From assembly GCF_001639105.2 (NCBI RefSeq), contig NZ_CP015285.1, positions 1,542,501-1,606,500 of the forward strand: a DNA stretch of 64,000 nt, read 5' to 3'. Positions within the stretch are counted from its first letter, which is position 1. The number at the start of each line of letters is the position of its first letter. Shown here in pieces: positions 1 to 8,941 of this stretch. The DNA is from Azospirillum humicireducens. GTDB taxonomy: Bacteria; Pseudomonadota; Alphaproteobacteria; Azospirillales; Azospirillaceae. A model generated the notes under the pieces. It was not told the DNA's origin and searched no databases. It worked only from the letters and a program-made list of their open reading frames with translations. The translations under genes were made by a program, and so were the position numbers.

Positions 1-250
1 TGTAGGGATGGCGCGGGTTCACCGGCGGCGCATGCGAATCGATGCGCACCGTCAGGGTGGCGATGCGGCCGTGCGGCGCCTGCGCGATTTTCGGCGAGAA
101 GCGGCGGTCGACGATCCCGCAGGGCAGATGCCAGAGCAGATCGACCACATGGGCGCCGGCCAGCTTCTCCACCAGCTTGCCCAGACGGGGACCGAGGCCG
201 GGAAGTGCCGTGACCGGTTTGAACAACGGAAACAGGATGGCGGGACGCAC
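1..250 (-). CDS. recG: ATP-dependent DNA helicase RecG (N-terminal fragment, cut by window edge)
   Basis: Reading the minus strand from a GTG at 250 gives 83 residues that open with MRPAILFPLFKPVTALPGLG and continue through DLLWHLPCGIVDRRFSPK. This is the N-terminal wedge-domain start of alphaproteobacterial RecG. RecG remodels stalled replication forks and Holliday junctions in the cytoplasm. The rest of the gene, including the helicase motifs, lies beyond base 1. The GTG start is chosen by resemblance to the family start; no strong ribosome-binding site is visible before it. Confidence 0.85.
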   Translation of the reverse strand, partial: MRPAILFPLFKPVTALPGLGPRLGKLVEKLAGAHVVDLLWHLPCGIVDRRFSPKIAQAPHGRIATLTVRIDSHAPPVNPRHPY

Positions 251-638
251 GGGCGGGACGCTATCGGAAAAGCCTTGGACGGCCTTCAGAAAGCCGGTTG
301 GGCGGCGTGGCGTCAAGACCGCTGGAGGCGATCCGAGAAAAGCGGGCGGGGAAAAGAAGGAACGGCGGAGCGCACCAATGGCCGGGGCCTGCGGTGGGGG
401 GCAACGTCGGCCGGGGGAAAGGCCATGGACGCGCTCCGCCGATAGGTGCCGTCCGGGGGCAAACGGGAGAACCGGACGGCCAAGTCCGATGGCAGGGGAC
501 CATCGGGAAGAGACACCAGATGAGAAGACGCTCTCTCGTGACCGGCCGGTGTTTCTGGGGGGCTGGCCCGACCGCGTCACAAGAAGGACATTAGCGTGGC
601 CGCCCTGTCCCGAACCTGACCCGACCATGAAATCGGCG
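251..638. other. Intergenic region between recG and cheA, no gene seen
   Basis: These 388 bases lie upstream of recG and downstream of cheA. Open frames exist on both strands but give low-complexity Arg/Gly/Pro-rich translations without a recognisable family or a good ribosome-binding site. I see no convincing terminator for the che operon. A 7-bp palindrome (CATGAAC, 4-base loop, GTTCATG) at 640-657 lies just inside the end of cheA and has no T-run. Confidence 0.5.
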
Positions 639-3638
639 TCATGAACCGGCGTTCATGCGGGGGTGAAGCGCTGCTGTGGCCGCCTCCCGCCGCTGGGCAG
701 CTGCGGCCAGCCGGTAGAGCTCATCGCCGTCCAGGATGATGACGATGCGGCCGTCATTCAGAAGGGAGACGCCACCGACCCCAGGCACATCTGCAAGACC
801 GGGGTGGCTTTCGCGGACGAACAAGTCGCCCCGGCGCAGGAGCCTGTCGATCTCCAGCCCGATGCGGCGGTTGCCGTGGCGGAGCACGACGATAAGGCGC
901 TGGCCGGAGCCGACCGGCGGCCAATCTCCTTCGGCGGAAAAGCCCAGCGCATCGGCCAGCCTGACCACGGGAAGCACCCGCTTGCGCCGCAGCACGGTCC
1001 AGCAACCGGACACAAGATGGAAATCGTCGGCGGTGAAGCCGCAGACCTCCTCCACGAAGCGGTCGGGGATCGCCAACACCTGATCATCCACCTGGACCAG
1101 CAAGGTGCGCAGGATCGCTGCCGATAGCGGCAGATCGATGGCGAAGGCTGTGCCCGCCCCCTCCCGCGTGCGGATGGAGATGCTGCCGCCCAACCGCGTT
1201 ATGGCAGTGCGCACCACGTCCATGCCAACGCCGCGGCCCGATGTTTCGGTCACCGTATCGGCAGTGGAGAAGCCGGGTGCGAAGATGAACTCGCGCACCG
1301 CTTCGGGCGAGAGTTGCAGACTGTCCTCCTCGCCGACCAACCTCTGGCGAACCGCCTTGGCCCGTACCGCTTCGGTGGCGATCCCACGGCCATCGTCGGC
1401 GATCTCCACCACCACCCGGCTGTTGCGCTGGATGGCGCGGAGGCAAAGCGTCGCCTGGGCCGGCTTGCCTCCGGCCTCGCGGTCGGCCGGAGTTTCGATG
1501 CCGTGGTCGATGGCGTTGCGGACCATGTGCATCAACGGGTCGTAGAGCGTCTCCACCATGCTCTTGTCGATGCGCACCTCGCCGCCCTCCATGACGAAGC
1601 GCACCGATTTGCCCTGAATGCGCGCCAGTTCGCGCACGACGCGGGGGAACTGGTTGAACAGGGTTTCCACAGGCACGACGCGCAGGTCGAGCGCGGCCTC
1701 GCGCAGCCGATCGACGGAACGGCTGAGCTGTGTGTCGAGATCGTGCAGATCGCGGCGATGATGGTCCATGGCCTCGTGCAGGGCGCGCAGATCGGGATCG
1801 CCGGCGCCGAGCCGTTCGGTCAGAGCCGCCAGCGCCTTTTCGAAGCGCGGGTCGTGCGCCGTGGCATTGAGGTCGCCGGACAGCAGAACCATGCCGTCGA
1901 TGCGCGCCATGAAACGGTCGACCACCTCCCCCGGCACGCGCAGAACGCTGCCTCCGGGGGTTACGGAGTGGCGGACGGGGACGGGCGGCATGGCCGGCGG
2001 AATGCTGGACGCATGGGAGGACGCGAGGGGGGACGTCGTCGCGGCAGTGGCCGCGGAAGCGACTGCCGGCAGGGCCGGGCTTGCAGGGTCTTCAAGGGTC
2101 CTGGAGGTGGACGCCTCCTCGCTCTCCGCGGCGGGTTCGGACGGGGTACAGGATCGGATGCGCAGGAATCCGCCGCCGGGATCGATGGCGGCCAGCGCGT
2201 CGGCCAGCGCGGCAAGCTCCTGCGGCGAGGCGACCAGCACCCGCAGCCAGGTCTTGCCGTCGATGAATTCCGGCCAGTTGGTGATCGCCCTTACCTTGCT
2301 CCCCATCCATTGGACGAAGCCGGATGCCACCTCCGCCGAGGTTTCAAGGAAGGCGGTGACCTCATAGAGCCGAACGGACGGATCGGCGATGGCGGCGCGC
2401 AGGTCGGCGGCGCTGTCGGGCGACAGGAAACGCAGCAGGCTGGGATCGAGCCCGAGTGCGGACAGTTCATCCGCGCTCAGAGGGCGGCGCGCCTCTCCCG
2501 CCTCCAAGTCGGCGGAGACGGCATCCACGAAGGCACGCAGGCGCCCTTCCAGCGAGGCTGCACCATCGGTGTCCAAATCCTCGGCCGGGTCGCGGGACAC
2601 CCGCTCCGCCAGATCGGCCAACGCATTGCGGGAGTCGGCCAACAGGACGGGCCAGTCGGCATGACCTGAGGCGGGAGCCCGGCGCATCACATCCGCCAGA
2701 ACCCGCAGCAGGGCGGAGCCGCGCGGAAGGTGAACGATGTCCAGCGTCGACGCCATGCGGTCGAGCAGGCCCGCAAGCTCTCCAGCCGAGGCACCATCGG
2801 CCAGTGCCGCCGGATCGGACAGCAACGCATCGGCACGAGCGCTGCCCCGGGCGAGGATCTGGGCATTGTGGTCGGCCAGCAGCGTCGCCAGAATCGCCGC
2901 CCCGGCGTCCTTGCCGGTCAGCCGGCCGATGCGGGCGCTGGCGGTGGCGACGCCCTGAAGCTCCCGCAGGATCGCGTCGGCATCGCGCGCCGCCAGCGCT
3001 TCGCGGAAACGGCGCAGCGTGTCGGCGAAGGGCAGGAAGTTCAGCCGCTCGCAGGCCAGTTCCAGCCGGTCGGCGGTATCGTCGACGGTGCGGAGCCCCT
3101 CCCCATCGAGGCTGTCGAGGTCGAGCGCACGGGTCAGCGTCGCCATCCCGTCATGCAGCAGCCCGACGAAGAGACCGAGCATACGCTCGTTTTCATGCAG
3201 CCGCGCCGGTGGAGGTGGCGGCGATGCGGCAACCCGTTTGTCAGCCGGGGTTTCTCCACCCAGCGCGTCGAGCCGCATCAGCAGGTCGGCCGGTGCCTGC
3301 CCGTCCCGGCGGTCGCGGATGCCGGACTCCGCCAGACCGCGCAACGCATCCAGTGCTTCCAGCAGCGGAGCGGAGACCTCCTCCGTCAGAGGAAGCGCGC
3401 CGGTTCGCACACGGCCGAGAACCGTCTCCGCCCGATGGGCCACCGCCTCCATGGCGAAGAGGTCCATGGCACGGGCCGCTCCCTTCAGCGAGTGGAAGGA
3501 GCGGAACAGTGCAGCGACCCGCTCGGCGTCCGGCCTGTCATCGGTGGTGGCGGAAAGCAGCTTTTCCAGCAGGTCGAAATGCTCGCCGGCCTCGACACCG
3601 AACTGCCGCCACAGGGTTTCGATCAGTTCGCTGGTCAT
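639..3638 (-). CDS. cheA: Chemotaxis histidine kinase CheA (999 aa, no receiver domain)
   Basis: CheA passes receptor signals to response regulators by phosphorylating its own HPt histidine and then the regulator. Residues 1-110 form an HPt domain with the phospho-accepting His49 in FRSFHSLKGAA. A long middle region (about 120-560) is poorly conserved and includes a Pro/Ala/Ser-rich linker. The dimerisation helix pair begins near 563. The HATPase domain has its N-box near 703 (HMVRNAIDHG) followed by DDGRGI and GRGVGMDVV. A CheW-like domain ends the protein (about 840-985). At 999 residues it is much longer than E. coli CheA (about 650), mostly because of the middle region. GGAG stands 9 bases before the ATG. 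It is the last gene of a six-gene operon, 32 bases after the receiver gene. Confidence 0.95.
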   Translation of the reverse strand: MTSELIETLWRQFGVEAGEHFDLLEKLLSATTDDRPDAERVAALFRSFHSLKGAARAMDLFAMEAVAHRAETVLGRVRTGALPLTEEVSAPLLEALDALRGLAESGIRDRRDGQAPADLLMRLDALGGETPADKRVAASPPPPPARLHENERMLGLFVGLLHDGMATLTRALDLDSLDGEGLRTVDDTADRLELACERLNFLPFADTLRRFREALAARDADAILRELQGVATASARIGRLTGKDAGAAILATLLADHNAQILARGSARADALLSDPAALADGASAGELAGLLDRMASTLDIVHLPRGSALLRVLADVMRRAPASGHADWPVLLADSRNALADLAERVSRDPAEDLDTDGAASLEGRLRAFVDAVSADLEAGEARRPLSADELSALGLDPSLLRFLSPDSAADLRAAIADPSVRLYEVTAFLETSAEVASGFVQWMGSKVRAITNWPEFIDGKTWLRVLVASPQELAALADALAAIDPGGGFLRIRSCTPSEPAAESEEASTSRTLEDPASPALPAVASAATAATTSPLASSHASSIPPAMPPVPVRHSVTPGGSVLRVPGEVVDRFMARIDGMVLLSGDLNATAHDPRFEKALAALTERLGAGDPDLRALHEAMDHHRRDLHDLDTQLSRSVDRLREAALDLRVVPVETLFNQFPRVVRELARIQGKSVRFVMEGGEVRIDKSMVETLYDPLMHMVRNAIDHGIETPADREAGGKPAQATLCLRAIQRNSRVVVEIADDGRGIATEAVRAKAVRQRLVGEEDSLQLSPEAVREFIFAPGFSTADTVTETSGRGVGMDVVRTAITRLGGSISIRTREGAGTAFAIDLPLSAAILRTLLVQVDDQVLAIPDRFVEEVCGFTADDFHLVSGCWTVLRRKRVLPVVRLADALGFSAEGDWPPVGSGQRLIVVLRHGNRRIGLEIDRLLRRGDLFVRESHPGLADVPGVGGVSLLNDGRIVIILDGDELYRLAAAAQRREAATAALHPRMNAGS

Positions 3639-3670
3639 GGGTCACCGCTCCGCAGGCATCGGGCCGGGGA

Positions 3671-4093
3671 TCAGGGTTTCACGGGCGGGGGAAGGCCGGC
3701 CGCGCGGCGGATGGCGGCGACGATGTCGTGACCCTTCTTGTGAGCCAGGTCGAGGCTCATGGTGCCGGACGGCTTGGCGATGATCTCCACCGCTCCCAAC
3801 GCGCGTGCCTCGGTCGCCTCGGGCGAACCGACCTGAGCGACGGAGGAAATGATGATCACCTTGGCGCGCGACATCAGCGACAGGTGCTCCATCACCTCCA
3901 ACCCCGACATCTCGGGCATTTCTATGTCGAGCAGGACGATGTCCGGCTTCAGGCTCTTGACCATCTCCAAGGCCACCTTGCCGTTTTCGGCCGCGCCCAC
4001 GAGGGACAATTCGTCGTCCGCGCGCACGATGTCGCCGATGATCGTACGCATCAGCACCGAATCATCGACCAGCAGGATCGTCGGCTTCGCCAT
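3671..4093 (-). CDS. Stand-alone response-regulator receiver, CheB-like in sequence
   Basis: This 140-residue protein is a single receiver domain. It has the acidic pocket (VDDS near the N terminus), the phospho-acceptor Asp in VLLDIEMP, and the conserved Lys in AKPSG. The tail after that Lys (KPSGTMSLDLAHKKGHDIV) resembles the linker that joins receiver and methylesterase in many CheB proteins, but no esterase follows. It may therefore be a CheB-type receiver that lost its catalytic domain and now acts as the CheY output or as a phosphate sink. It lies between cheB (56-base gap) and cheA (32-base gap). The output target cannot be told from sequence. Confidence 0.85.
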   Translation of the reverse strand: MAKPTILLVDDSVLMRTIIGDIVRADDELSLVGAAENGKVALEMVKSLKPDIVLLDIEMPEMSGLEVMEHLSLMSRAKVIIISSVAQVGSPEATEARALGAVEIIAKPSGTMSLDLAHKKGHDIVAAIRRAAGLPPPVKP

Positions 4094-4149
4094 GGGGGAC
4101 AGTTTCCTATGCTTGCAGTGCCAAACGGCGTTCAGGTCGGGGGTGGTGG

Positions 4150-5217
4150 TCAGGCGAGTGTGAAGAGGGCGTTCAGCTTGCGGGCGATTCCTTCGACCGG
4201 CAACACCTCCGTGACGACACCGGCGCGGATCGCCGCCTTCGGCATCCCATCGACGGCGCAGGTCGCCGGATCCTGGACCAGGACGGGATAACGCCGCTCG
4301 GCGAAGGCGGAGGCTCCGCTGCTGCCATCTTCGCCCATGCCGGTCAGCACGACGGCAACCGGCGACTCCGCCGCCTCCGCTGCGCTGCGGAACAGCCTGT
4401 CGGCGGAGGGATGGTAGATGGTCTCCGCAGGATCCACCGCGTGGAGGGAGAATTGCCGGGCGGACTGACGGCGTACAACCCAGTCGCAGCCGCCGCGCAG
4501 GATGGTCACCGTACGGGGATCGAGTATCGCGCCGTCACCGCCCTCCACCACCGGGCGTCCAAGCGAGCGGGCGAGCGACGCGGCAAAGCCCGCGGTGAAG
4601 CTCGCCGGCATATGCTGCGCCACCACCAGCGGACAGGGAAGCGGTCCCAAAGCACCCAGCAGTTCCGCCAGCGCGACCGGCCCACCGGTGGAGACTCCCA
4701 CCACGGCCAGGTCGGGGCGATGACCGCGGGTGACGAAGCGCGCCGCCGCAGCCGGCTCGACCGTGGGGGTGGGCGACCGGGCGTGGACGGCCTCCCCCGT
4801 CATAGCCATGCGCCAGCGGCCCCAATGGCGAACCTTCTCGGTCAGCTGGCGTTCGATGGACGCCATGTCGAAGGTGATGAATGAACTGTTCTTGCAAACG
4901 AAATCCACCGCACCGGTCTCCAGCGCCCGGATGGTGGCGGCCGCCCCTTCCGACGTTTCGTTGGAGACCATGATGCAGGGCGGCCCCTTCTCCGCCGCGA
5001 TGGCCTGCACCGATTCGATGCCGTCCATGATCGGCATGTTCAGGTCCATGGCAACGACATGCGGTTTCAGCTTGCGCGACAGGCGCAATGCCTCGGCTCC
5101 ATTACGCGCCTCGCCGACGATCTCGATGTCCGAGGCCGGCTCCAGCATCTTGCGGAGCGCGATGCGGACGAAGTTGCTGTCGTCGACCACCAGCAGGCGG
5201 ATGCGCGGATCGGTCAT
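4150..5217 (-). CDS. cheB: Protein-glutamate methylesterase CheB
   Basis: CheB removes methyl groups from (and may deamidate) MCP receptors to reset their sensitivity. Residues 1-120 are a receiver with the phospho-Asp in VVAMDLNMP. The C-terminal half is the methylesterase with the Ser-His-Asp triad visible as GVSTGGP, VAQHMP and TGMGEDG. The length of 355 residues is normal. The ATG overlaps the stop of the upstream CheW-type gene by four bases (ATGA), so translation is probably coupled. A complete CheB next to a separate CheB-like receiver is unusual. Confidence 0.95.
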   Translation of the reverse strand: MTDPRIRLLVVDDSNFVRIALRKMLEPASDIEIVGEARNGAEALRLSRKLKPHVVAMDLNMPIMDGIESVQAIAAEKGPPCIMVSNETSEGAAATIRALETGAVDFVCKNSSFITFDMASIERQLTEKVRHWGRWRMAMTGEAVHARSPTPTVEPAAAARFVTRGHRPDLAVVGVSTGGPVALAELLGALGPLPCPLVVAQHMPASFTAGFAASLARSLGRPVVEGGDGAILDPRTVTILRGGCDWVVRRQSARQFSLHAVDPAETIYHPSADRLFRSAAEAAESPVAVVLTGMGEDGSSGASAFAERRYPVLVQDPATCAVDGMPKAAIRAGVVTEVLPVEGIARKLNALFTLA

Positions 5218-6623
5218 GGCGCGGCGGTCCCGTCCGGAAGAGCCCTGGTTGCGGTGGAAGATGCGGCAGTCAGACCCTCCGGCCGCAGCACCGGGATCAG
5301 CGCATGGTCCAGACGGATGACGGCGGCGGTCAGGCGATCGGACAGTGGATCGACGTCCTCCGTGGCAATCTTGCGGATGCGCTGGATCTCATCGGCGATC
5401 ACCGCCACGGTTCCGCCGTCGATCTCCACCAGGATCGCGATCCCAGGCGTGACAGGCGCGGCGCCGACCGGTCCTTGCGACAACAATCGGCGCAGATCGA
5501 GCACCGGCAGGATGCGTCCGTCCACATCGGTCAATCCATCGAAACTTTCCGCGCCTTGCGGCAGACGAAGGCGGTCCGAGGGCTCCACGACACGCCGCAC
5601 CTTCTCGAATTCCAGGGCATAGACCCGCGCCTCCACCACGAAGGTCAGGAAGCGGCGATAGAAGCGGCGCGGCAGGCGGCTTTCGGACAGATCGTCGTCC
5701 GGGTCGCCTCCCTCCGGAACAAAGCCGCCGATGTCGTCGAGATGATCGCCCAGCATGTGTGCCCCGCTTCTCACATCGAGCAAAGTTCCATCGTAGTCCA
5801 CCACCTGTGCCGGCGCACCGGACTCTCCTTCGCGCACATGGCAGAGCGGCACGCGGACGACCCCACGCACGCCCTCCACCCGCACACCAACGGGGCCGCG
5901 GCCCGTCCGCAGCACGGCGGCATAGCCGCCGGGACGGTCGCCCACCCCCAGCGGATCGGTGACCAGCACGGACCGCTTCTGCACCGGCGCCACACCGCGC
6001 ACGATGGCCGGCGCGTTGGGCAGAGGGCGCAGGTCGGCCAGCGGGAAGACCAGCAGCAGGTTGGACATGTCCAAGGCCTGCGGTCGTCCGGCGATCTCCA
6101 CAATCAGCAGGCGGACGCTGGCCCGCTCACGCGATTGGTCGGGCGGTTCGGCGGCAGCCCCGGTCAACGCATCGGCATCCGGCGGCCGCCCCCGGATGGC
6201 TCCGCCCCCAAGCTCCATCCGATCCGGGTCGAGCAGGCGCAGAGAGCGGTCACCATGGCGCAGGCGCCCGGCGACCGGTGCCCCGCCATCCTCGGGCTCC
6301 GCCCCGGCGACCGTCACCCGCTCCGCCGTCAGGGTGCCGCCGATCCGGCCGGCGCGCAGGGCCAGCAGCCCCGCTCCGGCACGCAGGACGATCAGCAACC
6401 CGCCACCCCGGCCGCCGGCCCAGGCCAACCCGAGCGACGGATATCCGGTGATGTCCAGAACCGGCAGGATGCGCCCGCCGACGGTCGCAAGCCCTTCCAC
6501 CTGCGGCGGGGCGAAGGGCAGCCGGGTGGCGCGGGTCGATTCGGCAACCTCCTCCACCCGGTCGGCCGGAACGGCGAAGGGATGTCCAGCGATGTCGAAG
6601 GTCAGGAAGCCATTGGCCGTCAT
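5214..6623 (-). CDS. Triple-domain CheW-like coupling protein
   Basis: CheW couples MCP receptors to CheA. Normal CheW is a single domain of about 150 residues; this protein has 469. Three CheW-type repeats can be seen: residues about 1-150 (FLTFDIAGHPFAVPADRVEE, then GGRILPVLDITG), about 165-305 (LLIVEIAGRPQALDMSNL) and about 320-455 (FLTFVVEARVYALEFEKVRR, then DGRILPVLDLRRLL). Repeats 1 and 3 keep the typical pattern best and the middle one is most diverged. The gene overlaps both cheR upstream and cheB downstream by ATGA. A protein with three domains could cross-link several receptor or kinase units within the signalling array; that is inference. Confidence 0.85.
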   Translation of the reverse strand: MTANGFLTFDIAGHPFAVPADRVEEVAESTRATRLPFAPPQVEGLATVGGRILPVLDITGYPSLGLAWAGGRGGGLLIVLRAGAGLLALRAGRIGGTLTAERVTVAGAEPEDGGAPVAGRLRHGDRSLRLLDPDRMELGGGAIRGRPPDADALTGAAAEPPDQSRERASVRLLIVEIAGRPQALDMSNLLLVFPLADLRPLPNAPAIVRGVAPVQKRSVLVTDPLGVGDRPGGYAAVLRTGRGPVGVRVEGVRGVVRVPLCHVREGESGAPAQVVDYDGTLLDVRSGAHMLGDHLDDIGGFVPEGGDPDDDLSESRLPRRFYRRFLTFVVEARVYALEFEKVRRVVEPSDRLRLPQGAESFDGLTDVDGRILPVLDLRRLLSQGPVGAAPVTPGIAILVEIDGGTVAVIADEIQRIRKIATEDVDPLSDRLTAAVIRLDHALIPVLRPEGLTAASSTATRALPDGTAAP

Positions 6624-7519
6624 GGCGCAGCCTCCCGCCGCAGGTAGGCGAGCGCGCGGTCACCGCGGTGACGCTCGAACCGATCATCGTCCCCCAGACG
6701 GTCGGTGGTGCCCAGCACCAGCCATCCGCCCGGCGCCACCGCTGCGGTCAGCAGGGCCAGCGCGCTGTCGCGGCTGTCATCGTCGAAATAGATCATCACG
6801 TTGCGGCAGGACACGAGGTCGAAGCCTCCCTCCGGTGTCCCATCCGGAAAATTCTTATCCATCAGGTTGTGGCGGGCGAAGCGTACGATCCGGCGGGCGT
6901 CGGCACGCACCCTGCGGTACAGCGGCGCCTCGCTCCCCAGCCGAATGAACCAACCGTCATAGCCGTCAGGCATCTCGCGGAACGGCCCCAGCCCTTCCCC
7001 GCCATAGCAGGCGTTGGCGGCCTGCCGCACGGCGATTCTGCTGAGATCGGTCCCCAGCACCTGCACGTCCCAATCGGTTTCCAGGCCATGGCCGGTCCGG
7101 CGCGCTTCCCCGGCGTCGGCCAGCGCCTCCAGCGTCACGATGGCGAGACTGTAGGCCTCCTCCCCGGTGGCACAGCCGGCGCTCCACAGCCGCAAGGTCC
7201 GCGCAGCGCGGCGGGTGGCGATCAACCGGGGGAGCAGATGCCCGCGCAGATGGGCGTGGTGCGGCAGGTCTCGGAAGAAATAGGTCTCGTGGATCGTCAG
7301 GTTCTCGATCAGGCTGAGCCAGTCCGGACTGTCGGCCGGTGCCCGTTCGATCTGCGCCACCCACTCCTCAAGCACCCGCAGGGGCATCGCCGCAAGGATA
7401 CGCGCCAGCTTGCGTTCCAGCGGGCGGTCGTGGCGGATACCCGCCTTGCGCCGGACATCGTCCAGCAGCCGCCGCGCCAGGGCGTCGAGCGGGTTGAGAT
7501 GAGCCCCGCCCCCGCTCAC
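6620..7519 (-). CDS. cheR: Chemotaxis protein methyltransferase CheR
   Basis: CheR methylates glutamates of MCP signalling domains using S-adenosylmethionine, opposing CheB. The N-terminal helical domain contains the family signature ENLTIHETYFFRD. The SAM-binding motif is seen as LWSAGCATGEEAYSLA and the later CheR motif as CRNVMIYFDD. At 299 residues it has the normal length and no extra TPR or receiver domain. Its ATG overlaps the stop of the upstream MCP gene, and its own stop overlaps the next start, so the whole unit is translationally coupled. Confidence 0.95.
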   Translation of the reverse strand: MSGGGAHLNPLDALARRLLDDVRRKAGIRHDRPLERKLARILAAMPLRVLEEWVAQIERAPADSPDWLSLIENLTIHETYFFRDLPHHAHLRGHLLPRLIATRRAARTLRLWSAGCATGEEAYSLAIVTLEALADAGEARRTGHGLETDWDVQVLGTDLSRIAVRQAANACYGGEGLGPFREMPDGYDGWFIRLGSEAPLYRRVRADARRIVRFARHNLMDKNFPDGTPEGGFDLVSCRNVMIYFDDDSRDSALALLTAAVAPGGWLVLGTTDRLGDDDRFERHRGDRALAYLRREAAP

Positions 7520-8727
7520 GGCGCCCGGAAGCGTTCGGCCAGCCGCCGCGTGTCGTCGGCCAGCCGGGACAGGTGGACCATGGTCGCGGTGATCTCCTCG
7601 GACGCGGCGGCATTCTTCGACGCGACGGTGCGGATGTTGCCGACATTCGATTCGATCTCGACGATGTGGTCCTGCTGATGGGCCATGGAGGCGGCAACAG
7701 ATTGGACCATGCGGTCGATCTGGGCCACGCGCTCCGCGATGCCGTCCATCATCTGCACCACCTCCGCGGTCGCGGCCATCCCCTCCTCCGCCATCGTTGC
7801 GGCAGCCTCGACGATCTCGGCGATCTGGCGGGCGCTTTCCACCGCACTGTCGGCGAGCTTGCCGACCTCTTCGGCGACGACCTCGAAGCCTTTGCCCTGC
7901 TCGCCGGCGCGGGCGGCCTCGATCGAGGCGTTGACCGACAGGATGTTTGTCTTCACCGCGATCTGGGTGATCGCCTCGGTGATGCGGCCGATCCGGCGGC
8001 TGTTGTCGCCGATGGTCTGCGACACCCGGACGAGCCGAGCCATCTCCACCTTGCCCTTGTCGGCGAACCCAGCGGTGACGCGCACCATGTCCGAGGCGGC
8101 GCGCGTGCTGTCGGTCACTTCCGCAATGGCGCGGACGGACCGGCCGACGGCATTCACCACCCTGTCGAGATCCTCCGTCTGGATGGAGGCGCCGTCGGCA
8201 ACCTGGGACACTGCCGTGCTGGCCTGCCCGGCGGCGACGGCAACCTGGGCCGCTTGCTGGCCGATACGCAGGAAGGAATTGCGAGCTTCATCCACCAGCG
8301 TGGCCATCTCGGCATAACGGCCGGACAGCGCCGGCAGGGGCCGATCGCCATCGTCCAGTCCGTGCGTCAGGCGGCGAAGGGCGAGCTGCAGCACGTCCTG
8401 TGCCGCCAGCGTGCGCGCCAGGGCCGCAGCGACCGCGCCGACCTCGTCACCGCGGGGGAAAGGTAAGGGAGCATCGTCCGCCGTGCCGTCGGCAAGCCGG
8501 TTAGCCGCATCCTGCAGCCGGGCAAATGCGTCAGAAAGGTCGAACGCCAGCATGAGCGCGATCACCAGCGCCAGGGCCAGCGCACCGCCCGTGACCAGCC
8601 ACAAGGATTGCAGCCCGATGCCCGGGATCAGGTGGGGCAGCAGAAGGGGCAGGAGTGCCGAGGCGGAAGGCAGAAGGACGGCGATGCCGAACCGGGGAAG
8701 AACTCGCAGGCTGGCCGGAAAGGACAT
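7516..8727 (-). CDS. Methyl-accepting chemotaxis protein without a periplasmic sensor domain
   Basis: This 403-residue receptor has two hydrophobic segments close together near the N terminus (about 10-35 and 42-62). Between them there is no room for a folded periplasmic domain. A HAMP-like stretch and a long helical signalling domain follow. The conserved hairpin tip is at about 242-305 ([20 protein letters not shown]). It is the first gene of the operon and presumably the dedicated receptor of this pathway. The ligand is unknown; with no outer domain it may sense the membrane state or an intracellular signal. Its hairpin region is identical at DNA level to that of the divergent MCP gene. 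Confidence 0.9.
   Translation of the reverse strand: MSFPASLRVLPRFGIAVLLPSASALLPLLLPHLIPGIGLQSLWLVTGGALALALVIALMLAFDLSDAFARLQDAANRLADGTADDAPLPFPRGDEVGAVAAALARTLAAQDVLQLALRRLTHGLDDGDRPLPALSGRYAEMATLVDEARNSFLRIGQQAAQVAVAAGQASTAVSQVADGASIQTEDLDRVVNAVGRSVRAIAEVTDSTRAASDMVRVTAGFADKGKVEMARLVRVSQTIGDNSRRIGRITEAITQIAVKTNILSVNASIEAARAGEQGKGFEVVAEEVGKLADSAVESARQIAEIVEAAATMAEEGMAATAEVVQMMDGIAERVAQIDRMVQSVAASMAHQQDHIVEIESNVGNIRTVASKNAAASEEITATMVHLSRLADDTRRLAERFRAP
7813..8004 (-). repeat. 192-bp tract identical to 10448-10639 (inverted copy)
   Basis: Comparing the reverse complement of 7813-8004 with 10448-10639 base by base, I find no mismatch over 192 positions, synonymous sites included. The bases just outside diverge at once. 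The tract encodes the conserved MCP hairpin. This looks like recent gene conversion between inverted neighbours, or a recent partial duplication. Confidence 0.85.
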
Positions 8728-8941
8728 GGCGGTAACGGCTCCTCACGATCGACCAAGGGCGCTTCACGACAACTCGCAGACGGCACACGCGCCCTTATGA
8801 CTTGCCGGATGCACCCCAACCGAAGCAAGGTGATTCCAGCGGGCGATGCCGGATACCGCATGCCGCGGCTCCGGTAGCCCGTCGTCTTGCCCGCTCAACC
8901 CGGCTCCGCCGCCGCGCGGCCCTGAATGGACCTCCACCGGC

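Noticed and set aside
42..644. 200-codon plus-strand frame at the start of the window
   Set aside because: It overlaps recG in antisense, its translation is Arg/Pro/Gly-rich and unlike any family, and the minus strand reads as RecG.
640..657. Palindrome CATGAAC-CGGC-GTTCATG at the end of cheA as a terminator
   Set aside because: It lies inside the coding sequence, is only 7 bp and has no T-run in the direction of cheA transcription.
2456..4291. 611-codon plus-strand frame opposite cheA and the receiver gene
   Set aside because: It is the antisense shadow of GC-rich coding DNA; the minus strand has clear CheA and receiver motifs.
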